The notes under the pieces were generated by a model. That model had not been told where the DNA came from, searched no databases, and saw only the letters and a program-made list of their open reading frames with translations. Shown one piece after another: positions 43,438 to 50,459 of a stretch of DNA of 64,000 nucleotides. The number at the start of each line of letters is the position of its first letter. Position 1 is the first letter of the stretch. Source of the DNA: Rikenellaceae bacterium (GTDB taxonomy: Bacteria; Bacteroidota; Bacteroidia; Bacteroidales; UBA932); NCBI GenBank assembly GCA_900771005.1, contig CAAGMI010000337.1, forward strand, positions 17,820 to 81,819, written 5' to 3'. Made by a program: the position numbers and the translations under genes.

Positions 43438-44124
43438 TTACTTCTGCAATGAAGGATCGTTTAGAAGGTCCATGAATTCAATGGTGGAACTCTCCATCTT
43501 GAAAACGATGTTGGAAATCCTTGCGGAAAGGAAATTGTATCCGAAATATGCGAGGATGCCGACGATAAGTCCTCCCACCGTGGTGATCATCGCCGTGTAG
43601 ATACCGCTGGAAAGCAGCGTTATGTCGATGTTGTTTCCGGCCTGAGACATATTGAAGAAGGCCTCGACCATTCCGGTGACGGTGCCGAGGAATCCTATCA
43701 TAGGAGCACCTCCCGCTATTGTAGCCAGATATGGAAGACCCTTCTCGAGACGGGCGACCTCCACGTTCCCGACGTTTTCAACAGCTGCCTGTATGTCGTT
43801 GAGAGGTCTGCCTATATGCGTTATTCCGCTCTCTATCATACGGGCAACAGGGTTGTCATATTTTGTGCAGAGTGTCTGGGCGGATTTGATCTTTCCCTCG
43901 TGGATATAGTCTCTTATGTCAAGCATGAAGTTTTTGTCCACTTTGCTTGCCTGACGGATCATCCACCATTTCTTGCCGAACAGATAGATGGCTATGATGG
44001 AGAGAGCAAGAAGGATAATCATCAGCCAACCTCCCTTGGTGGCCATTTCGATGAGAGAATAGGACATCTCCTGCTGTACTGGAACAGCGTCAACGATGTC
44101 TGCCTGAAGTAAATTGAAAAGCAT
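43438..44124 (-). CDS. exbB: MotA/TolQ/ExbB proton channel protein
   Basis: Channel subunit of the TonB motor, 228 aa with three membrane helices (about 30-48, 130-155, 170-195). IAGGAPMIGFLGTVTGMVEAF and LLSSGIYTAMITTVGGLIVGI are the conserved channel helices. First gene of the long run; it has a promoter-like TATATTTG about 50 nt upstream that lies within an inverted repeat. Confidence 0.93.
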   Translation of the reverse strand: MLFNLLQADIVDAVPVQQEMSYSLIEMATKGGWLMIILLALSIIAIYLFGKKWWMIRQASKVDKNFMLDIRDYIHEGKIKSAQTLCTKYDNPVARMIESGITHIGRPLNDIQAAVENVGNVEVARLEKGLPYLATIAGGAPMIGFLGTVTGMVEAFFNMSQAGNNIDITLLSSGIYTAMITTVGGLIVGILAYFGYNFLSARISNIVFKMESSTIEFMDLLNDPSLQK

Positions 44125-44130
44125 ATTGTT

Positions 44131-44192
44131 GAAATTTGATTATTATCTGTTTTCGGCCCTTTTAGACCAACTTACAAATATAATCAAATTTC
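44131..44192 (-). promoter_or_regulatory. exbB upstream region: 13-bp inverted repeat around a -7 box
   Basis: GAAATTTGATTAT at 44131-44143 is repeated in inverted form at 44180-44192, with 36 nt between. The minus-strand -7 box TATATTTG (44182-44175) overlaps the distal arm. The arms contain TGATTAT/ATAATCA, which resemble half-sites of Fur-family operators, fitting a tonB-exb operon, but this is only similarity by eye. It could instead form an mRNA leader hairpin. Confidence 0.5.
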
Positions 44193-44954
44193 TCAGTATT
44201 TTATACTGGAGAGGAACAGAGGATAACCGGGAACGGATTCGCCGGCCAGGCATCTGTCTTGAGAATCGATGAGTTCTGAAATTGATTCCACGTCTCTCTT
44301 GCCCCGTCCCGTTTCCAGAAGAGTACCGACGATGGCGCGTACCATATTCCTGAGGAAGCGGTCAGCCGCAATCCTGAAATACCAGTATTCCCCGGCACCG
44401 GCATTCATGACCGATACATGGGTTGGGGTGTACTTGTGCCAGCCCGCTTCGTAGATGGTGCAGACAGAAGTCTTGTTGTCCGCTCCGGTCTTTTCGAAGC
44501 AACTGAAATCGTGAGTGCCTATCAGACTTTGGGCGGCACGGTTCATGGCTTCGAAATCAAGCTGATAGAAATACGGGAGAGAATATTTTGACACGAAAGG
44601 GTCCTTCAACGTATGCAAAAAATATGTATATTCGCGCACTGTCGCTCCGAACCTTGCGTGAAAGTCTTCGGGCACCGGAACCACCTCGGATACGGCCACA
44701 GATGACGGCAGGATGGCATTTAATTTGTAGCGTAGCTGCGTGTAATCGATGTCCCCTGCGTAATCGAAATGGGCGACATAGTTGACGGCGTTCACTCCCG
44801 TATCGGTACGTCCGGCTCCAGTAACGCTTGTTTCAGCGCCGAGAAGCTTGCTCAGAGCATCCTGAAGAGTGGATTGCACTGAGGGGTCCCGGGGCTGGAC
44901 CTGCCAACCGCAGAAGTCGGATCCGGAATATGAGAGAGTGATTTTATAACGCAT
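44193..44954 (-). CDS. truA: tRNA pseudouridine(38-40) synthase TruA
   Basis: Makes pseudouridine in the anticodon arm of tRNAs, 253 aa. The catalytic aspartate is Asp51 in GAGRTDTGVNA. KITLSYSGSDFCGWQVQP is the usual start, and RFLRNMVRAIVGTLLE lies near the C-terminus. A minus-strand TATTTTTG box (44969-44962) ends 7 nt before the ATG, so the transcript may be nearly leaderless. It lies back-to-back with the bat operon. Confidence 0.95.
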   Translation of the reverse strand: MRYKITLSYSGSDFCGWQVQPRDPSVQSTLQDALSKLLGAETSVTGAGRTDTGVNAVNYVAHFDYAGDIDYTQLRYKLNAILPSSVAVSEVVPVPEDFHARFGATVREYTYFLHTLKDPFVSKYSLPYFYQLDFEAMNRAAQSLIGTHDFSCFEKTGADNKTSVCTIYEAGWHKYTPTHVSVMNAGAGEYWYFRIAADRFLRNMVRAIVGTLLETGRGKRDVESISELIDSQDRCLAGESVPGYPLFLSSIKY

Positions 44955-44978
44955 TTGATTACAAAAATATCAAAATAT

Positions 44979-45971
44979 ATGGAAAGTGTAAACATCAAGG
45001 AACTCAACGACCGCATTCAGAAGGAAAGCGCGTTCGTCGATATCCTCTCGCTCGAAATGGGTAAAGTCATCGTCGGGCAGAAACATCTTGTGGAGAATCT
45101 GATGATAGCCATGCTTGCCAACGGACATATCCTCCTCGAAGGTGTTCCGGGACTTGCAAAGACATTGGCAATCAGTACTCTGGCCCAGGCGGTGAGCGCT
45201 AAATTCAGCAGAATTCAGTTCACTCCGGACCTTTTGCCTGCCGACGTTACGGGAACCCTGATATACTCCCAGAAGAAAGAGCAGTTCGAAGTGCATAAGG
45301 GACCTATCTTCGCCAATTTCGTGCTGGCCGACGAGATCAACCGTGCTCCGGCAAAGGTTCAGTCAGCTCTGCTGGAGGCCATGCAGGAGAGACAGGTTAC
45401 CCTTGGTGATCAGACATACAAGCTTCCTGAGCCGTTCCTTGTGATGGCTACCCAGAATCCGATCGAGCAGGAAGGAACCTACCCTCTTCCTGAGGCGCAG
45501 GTGGACCGTTTTATGCTCAAGGTAATCGTGGATTACCCTAAGAAGGAGGAAGAGAAACTGATTGTCAGGATGAACAATTCGGGTGAGTTCCCTAAAGCCC
45601 AGAGCGTCATAAAGCCGGAAGATATCGTCCGTGCCCGTGAGCTTGTACGTGAGGTGTACATGGACGAGAAGATCGAAAGGTACATAGTGGACATCGTATA
45701 TGCCACAAGGACACCGGAGGATTATAATCTCAAGGATATCAAGAATCTCATCTCCTATGGAGCTTCTCCTCGTGCGAGCATATCCCTGAGCATGGCGGCA
45801 AAAGCCTATGCGTTCATCAAACGTCGCGGATATGTCATTCCGGAGGATGTGAGAGCCGTATGCAACGAGGTTCTCAGACACAGGATAGGACTTACATATG
45901 AGGCTGAAGCCGAGAATGTGACACCAGAACAGATTATCGAGCAAGTAATTAATGCCGTCATCGTTCCATAG
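44979..45971 (+). CDS. MoxR-type AAA+ ATPase of the bat operon
   Basis: AAA+ ATPase, 330 aa, thought to act as a chaperone for the von Willebrand A proteins encoded downstream. Walker A is GVPGLAKT (residues 55-62), Walker B VLADEINRAPAKVQSALLEA, sensor MATQNPIEQEGTYPLPEAQ. The ATG at 44979 is preferred to a TTG at 44955. Overlaps the DUF58 gene by 20 nt. First gene of a seven-gene operon. Confidence 0.93.
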   Translation: MESVNIKELNDRIQKESAFVDILSLEMGKVIVGQKHLVENLMIAMLANGHILLEGVPGLAKTLAISTLAQAVSAKFSRIQFTPDLLPADVTGTLIYSQKKEQFEVHKGPIFANFVLADEINRAPAKVQSALLEAMQERQVTLGDQTYKLPEPFLVMATQNPIEQEGTYPLPEAQVDRFMLKVIVDYPKKEEEKLIVRMNNSGEFPKAQSVIKPEDIVRARELVREVYMDEKIERYIVDIVYATRTPEDYNLKDIKNLISYGASPRASISLSMAAKAYAFIKRRGYVIPEDVRAVCNEVLRHRIGLTYEAEAENVTPEQIIEQVINAVIVP

Positions 45972-46848
45972 CGCTACAGACCTTCTCAAGAAAGTCCGTA
46001 AGATAGAGATCAAGACAAAGGCGCTGTCTCACCAGATATTCGCCGGAGAGTACCATTCTGCGTTCAAAGGTCGCGGAATGGCTTTCAGCGAGGTAAGGGA
46101 GTACCAGTGGGGGGATGATGTGCGCAGTATGGACTGGAATGTCACAGCCAGACTCAGAAGTCCCTATGTCAAGGTTTTCGAAGAGGAACGTGAACTTACC
46201 GTGGTCCTTATGATAGACGTCAGCCGTTCAGGACTTTTCGGGACGGCCGAACAGACAAAAAGAGACCTGATTGCGCAGATTGCCGCGGTGCTGTCATTCA
46301 GCGCCATCCTTAACAACGATAAAGTGGGGGCGTTGTTCTTTTCCGACCGCGTGGAAGAATTCATTCCTCCCAAAAAGGGCCGCAGTCATCTTCTGAGGAT
46401 AATAAGGGATGTGCTGGAGTTCCAGCCTTCTTCCAACGGGACTGACATAGGCGCGGCGCTCAAGTATCTTACCGGTGCTATAAAGAAGAAGTGCAATGTG
46501 TTTGTACTGAGTGATATGATTGATGCGGATGCGTCCGGTCAGATCAGATTTGAAGATGCACTCAAGGTAGCCGTGGGCAGGCACGACATCTCAGTCGTCA
46601 AAGTGCACGATCCCCGTGAGGAAAACATCCCCGCCGTCGGACTCGTTCATGTGAAGGACAGTGAGACCGGGGAAAGTTCCTGGATAAACACGGATTCCGG
46701 GAAGGTCAGGAGAAGCTATCACGATTGGTTCTCGGAAGTCAACGCAAGGGAGGATAAACTTTTCAAGAAATATCAGGTGGAATACGTGGACATATCCACT
46801 GATGAAGATTACATAAAGAAACTTAAAGCCTTGTTCGGAAGCAAATGA
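45952..46848 (+). CDS. DUF58 domain protein (vWA-like) of the bat operon
   Basis: 298 aa soluble protein. The DUF58 signature (RGMAFSEVREYQWGDDVRSMDWNVTAR; key part REYQWGDDVRSMDW) is followed by a vWA-like fold with a metal-site pattern DVSRS (Asp89). Family proteins always pair with MoxR ATPases; the biochemical role is unknown. Overlaps moxR by 20 nt and the next gene by 4 nt. Confidence 0.9.
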   Translation: MPSSFHSATDLLKKVRKIEIKTKALSHQIFAGEYHSAFKGRGMAFSEVREYQWGDDVRSMDWNVTARLRSPYVKVFEEERELTVVLMIDVSRSGLFGTAEQTKRDLIAQIAAVLSFSAILNNDKVGALFFSDRVEEFIPPKKGRSHLLRIIRDVLEFQPSSNGTDIGAALKYLTGAIKKKCNVFVLSDMIDADASGQIRFEDALKVAVGRHDISVVKVHDPREENIPAVGLVHVKDSETGESSWINTDSGKVRRSYHDWFSEVNAREDKLFKKYQVEYVDISTDEDYIKKLKALFGSK

Positions 46849-47768
46849 AACTGTTGACGTTCATATTGGTTTTTATTCTGGATATCATTCCGTCCGGAGA
46901 GGCATACCTGAAGCAGCTCCAGCAGAGGGATTCCGTTCTGGTTGCCGATCAGGTCGAGTACGGATTCGCCCTGGAAGGGATTAAGAACGGGACGTCCGTG
47001 GCATTGCAGGATCTTTCCGAGCTGTCGAACGACACTCTTGTGCTGGTCCGCAACTGGCAGTTCGACACCCTTAATGTAAACAAGAAGAAGCAGCTGATGG
47101 ACCTCAGGGGATCCGTCGTGCTTGCTCCTTTCGAAGAGGGGGTATATGAACTTCCTCCTATCCTGGTCCAGAGAACTTACGCGGGAAAGGTGGATACACT
47201 TCTGTTCGAGGGAGTCAGGTTGGAAGTGGCGACCATACCCGTGGACACGGCTACTTTTGAGATACGGGATATCAAGGGACAGATAAAGTATCCTGTCACA
47301 TTCAAGGAGGTTTTCCCGTGGCTCGGCGGCTTTATTCTGCTTTTGGCTTTGGTTGCAGTTGCAATATATCTGGTAATCAGATACAGACGTAGGAAAGGGT
47401 TGGAACCTTCACCTGACGAGCCGGCATATATTGTGGCGCTGCGGAGGTTGGAGCATTTCAGAAATGACAAGTTCTGGACTCCGGAGAAACAGAAAGGTTT
47501 TTATTCGGGAGTTACGGATGCCTTGAAGGAATATATTGAAGACCGTTTTGGAGTGGATGCTCCGGAAATGACCACAGAAGAATTGTTCTCGGCATTGAAG
47601 AACCGGCCTGAGATAGCGGCAGATGTTTTTGAAAGTGCCAAAGACCTGTTTGAACGGGCTGATTTTGTGAAGTTCGCAAAATATGTCGCTTCCGATGAAG
47701 ACAACGCCAGGGTAATTCCTACGGCAATCAATCTTGTCACAAGTACAATAGAAGAGAAGACTGAATAA
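46845..47768 (+). CDS. Bat-operon membrane protein of unknown function
   Basis: 307 aa. N-terminal signal-like segment (LLTFILVFILDIIPSGEA), a ~140-residue extracytoplasmic part, one transmembrane helix (about 162-185, WLGGFILLLALVAVAIYLVI) and a C-terminal cytoplasmic part (KGFYSGVTDALKEYIEDRFGVDAPEMTTEELF) that looks like the cytoplasmic tail of BatD (compare YEELHKALLGYVGDKFAIDPADMS in the last gene of this operon). It resembles DUF4381-type proteins in layout. Overlaps DUF58 by 4 nt and batA by 1 nt. Confidence 0.8.
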   Translation: MKLLTFILVFILDIIPSGEAYLKQLQQRDSVLVADQVEYGFALEGIKNGTSVALQDLSELSNDTLVLVRNWQFDTLNVNKKKQLMDLRGSVVLAPFEEGVYELPPILVQRTYAGKVDTLLFEGVRLEVATIPVDTATFEIRDIKGQIKYPVTFKEVFPWLGGFILLLALVAVAIYLVIRYRRRKGLEPSPDEPAYIVALRRLEHFRNDKFWTPEKQKGFYSGVTDALKEYIEDRFGVDAPEMTTEELFSALKNRPEIAADVFESAKDLFERADFVKFAKYVASDEDNARVIPTAINLVTSTIEEKTE

Positions 47769-48751
47769 TGTATTTTGAATATCCATATCTGTTGTGGCTG
47801 TTGCTTGTCCCGGTGCTCCTGTCAGCTTTGTACCTGTACAGAGAGCTCTCAGGCAGGACTCCGCACCTCAGGGTATCCACCGTTACTCCTTGGAGGGAAG
47901 GAGGCAGATCGGCGCTTTCTGTCCTTAGACATGCGCCATTCCTGCTGAGGACGGTGGCTCTGTGCCTGATAGTGGTTGCCATAGCAAGGCCACGCTCTTC
48001 ATCCGAGGTGGAGAAGATAGATACGGAAGGGATAGACATAGTTCTGGCGATGGATGTCTCCACCAGTATGCTGGCGAGGGACTTCCAGCCGGACAGAATC
48101 AGTGCAGCCAAGGATATTGCCATAGAGTTTATAGCGCAGAGGCCGTCCGACAGGATGGGTATTGTGGTCTTTGCCGGTGAGAGTTATACACAGTGTCCGC
48201 TCACGACAGACAGGTCAACCCTGATCAACCTGATGAAGGAGGTGCAGACCGATCTGATAGAGGACGGTACGGCAATAGGAAACGGTCTTGCCACGGCAGT
48301 AGCCAGAATGATGGATTCGGATGCGAAAAGCCGGGTTGTCATACTGCTTACCGATGGCGTGAACAATATGGGTGAAGTGAGTCCGGAGAGTGCTGCCGGA
48401 ATCGCAAAAACCTACGGCATCAGGGTTTATACCATAGGAGTGGGCGCAAATGGAACTGCGCCGTATCCTGTCATGACCCCTTGGGGCGTTGAGGAGAGGC
48501 AGGTTGAGGTCGAAATCGACGAGGACCTGCTCCAGCAGATAGCTGATGCCACGGGAGGCAGATATTTCCGTGCTACGGACAACACAAAACTTTCCCAGAT
48601 ATACTCTGAAATCAACAAGATGGAGAAGGCCCGTACTACGATAGACAGTTTCCCCGTATATAAGGAACTCTTCGGGAGATATGCATTTGCTGCATTGATA
48701 TGTCTTCTGCTCGAGTTGATGATCAGACTCCTTATAAGAAGAATGCCATGA
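47768..48751 (+). CDS. batA: BatA, von Willebrand factor A membrane protein
   Basis: 327 aa. Two N-terminal helices (about 8-24, 57-73), a vWA domain with an intact MIDAS motif (DVSTS, Asp96/Ser98/Ser100; TDGVNNMGEVSP later) and a C-terminal helix (about 303-322). In B. fragilis the bat (aerotolerance) genes affect oxygen tolerance; in other bacteria the effect is mostly on envelope stress. Overlaps batB as ATGA. Confidence 0.93.
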   Translation: MYFEYPYLLWLLLVPVLLSALYLYRELSGRTPHLRVSTVTPWREGGRSALSVLRHAPFLLRTVALCLIVVAIARPRSSSEVEKIDTEGIDIVLAMDVSTSMLARDFQPDRISAAKDIAIEFIAQRPSDRMGIVVFAGESYTQCPLTTDRSTLINLMKEVQTDLIEDGTAIGNGLATAVARMMDSDAKSRVVILLTDGVNNMGEVSPESAAGIAKTYGIRVYTIGVGANGTAPYPVMTPWGVEERQVEVEIDEDLLQQIADATGGRYFRATDNTKLSQIYSEINKMEKARTTIDSFPVYKELFGRYAFAALICLLLELMIRLLIRRMP

Positions 48752-49752
48752 TGATATTTGCCAATCCTGAGTATTTGTTTCTTCTTATCCTTGCTCTGGC
48801 CATTCCTGTCGTGTATGCCGTGGTAAGGTGGTTGAGGGTTTTGAGAATAAGGCGCTTCGGGGATGAACAGCTCGTCAGGGAACTTATGCCGTCCTGGTCA
48901 GGGGCCAAGGGATGGGTGCGCATCATTCTGTTTTCGCTTGCATTTGCATTTTTCATACTAGGACTGTCCAGGCCGCAGATAGGCGCTAAATTGTCCCAGA
49001 GGGAAACCAGGGGGGCGGAGATAATGATATGTCTTGACGTTTCCAATTCAATGCTCGCACAGGATTATTCTCCGGACAGACTTTCCAGAGCCAAACTTGC
49101 GATATCAAGGCTGGTGGACAAACTGGAGGGGGACAGGATAGGACTGATCATTTTTGCCGGCAGTTCTTTTGTCCAGCTGCCTATCACTACGGATTATGTT
49201 TCCGCAAAGATGTTCCTTTCTTCAGTCAACACGGAATCCGTACCGATACAGGGCACAGCCATAGGCGATGCCATCTCAACTGCGATAAGGGGTTTCAGTG
49301 CCCAAAGTGAGAAGAGCAGGGCCATAATCGTGATCACTGATGGTGAGAATCACGAGGATGACGCCGTACAGGCAGCAAAGCAGGCAGCCGAACTCGGCAT
49401 AAAAGTATACACGATAGGCGTCGGCTCGGTTCAGGGAGAACCGATACCCAAGAATGGAGACCTGATGAAGGATTCCAAGGGAAATATTGTTGTGACGCGC
49501 TTGGACGAAGGGACATTGCAGGATATCGCCGGCGTGGGCGGGGGTGCTTACATTCATGCCGGAAATGAAGAATTCGGGCTCAATCCGATCATCAACGATT
49601 TGAAGAAAATGGAGGATGAGACATTCAACTCCGTAGTGTTCGAGGAATATGATGAACAGTTCATGTATTTCTTCGGAATTGCTCTGGTACTGTTTGTCCT
49701 GGAAATGCTGATCGGGGAAAGAAGACTGAAAAAACATTTGTTTGATGCGTAG
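48748..49752 (+). CDS. batB: BatB, von Willebrand factor A membrane protein
   Basis: 334 aa and clearly paralogous to BatA. Start chosen at ATG 48748, which overlaps the batA stop (ATGA); an in-frame ATG at 48700 lies inside batA. Helices at about 8-26, 56-73 and near the C-terminus. MIDAS is DVSNSMLAQDYS (Asp97). TDGENHEDDAV carries the conserved Asp/Glu. Probably forms a complex with BatA in the inner membrane. Confidence 0.93.
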   Translation: MMIFANPEYLFLLILALAIPVVYAVVRWLRVLRIRRFGDEQLVRELMPSWSGAKGWVRIILFSLAFAFFILGLSRPQIGAKLSQRETRGAEIMICLDVSNSMLAQDYSPDRLSRAKLAISRLVDKLEGDRIGLIIFAGSSFVQLPITTDYVSAKMFLSSVNTESVPIQGTAIGDAISTAIRGFSAQSEKSRAIIVITDGENHEDDAVQAAKQAAELGIKVYTIGVGSVQGEPIPKNGDLMKDSKGNIVVTRLDEGTLQDIAGVGGGAYIHAGNEEFGLNPIINDLKKMEDETFNSVVFEEYDEQFMYFFGIALVLFVLEMLIGERRLKKHLFDA

Positions 49753-50458
49753 AATACTTTCGATAGTTCTATTTGTTCTGGTATGTCTGCCCGTGGCCGG
49801 TCAGACGGACCGGAGTGAGGTACGTGCGGGGAACCGCAAGTTCTCAAAAGAAAAATACAAAGAGTCCGAGATAGATTATCGCAAGGCTGTTCTGAAGGAT
49901 TCCACCTCTGTGGCCGGACAGTACAATCTGGCATCTTCTCTTTATCGTCAGGGAAATTTTGAAGAAGCTGGAGTTGCACTGGGAAGGGTTGAAGGCTCTG
50001 GCAGGGCTGATGTGTACTATAACGAAGGGGACGTCGCCCTTCAGAAGAAAGATTACGGTCGTGCCGTGGAAGCTTTCAAGAATGCTCTTCTTCAGACTCC
50101 TGACGATATGGATGCCAAGGAAAACTACATCTATGCCAAGAAAATGCTGGAAAACCAGCAGCAGAACCAGCAGGGGCAGAATAACAATCAGGATAACAAC
50201 CAGGATAATCAGGATCAGCAGGATCAGCAGGATAACCAGGACAACCAGGACAATCAGGATCAACAGAATGATCAGAACCGGCAGAATGATCAGGACCGGA
50301 ACAATGATAACGAGCAGAATCAGCAGCCTCAGATGTCACAGCAACAGGCACAGCAGATGTTGAGGGCGATACAGGCGAAGGAGAAAGAGACCCAGGACAA
50401 AGTAAACAAAGAGAAAGCGGCGGCGCTGAAGTCCCGCCAGAAAGAAAAGAACTGGTAG
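49745..50458 (+). CDS. batC: BatC, tetratricopeptide-repeat protein with NQD-rich region
   Basis: 237 aa from ATG 49745 (8-nt overlap with batB). Signal peptide of about 19 residues (ILSIVLFVLVCLPVAG then Q), then about three TPR units (residues 25-130) and a long Asn/Gln/Asp-rich stretch (about 136-205) made of imperfect DNQDNQDQ units, followed by a charged helix. Periplasmic partner of BatA/BatB. The low-complexity part has matching 9-nt-type DNA repeats. Confidence 0.88.
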   Translation: MRRILSIVLFVLVCLPVAGQTDRSEVRAGNRKFSKEKYKESEIDYRKAVLKDSTSVAGQYNLASSLYRQGNFEEAGVALGRVEGSGRADVYYNEGDVALQKKDYGRAVEAFKNALLQTPDDMDAKENYIYAKKMLENQQQNQQGQNNNQDNNQDNQDQQDQQDNQDNQDNQDQQNDQNRQNDQDRNNDNEQNQQPQMSQQQAQQMLRAIQAKEKETQDKVNKEKAAALKSRQKEKNW

Positions 50459-50459
50459 T

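Noticed and set aside
50150..50340. Repeats in batC considered as a CRISPR-like or tandem-repeat locus
   Set aside because: The repeats are short, in frame and encode the Asn/Gln/Asp tract; there are no spacers and no cas genes.
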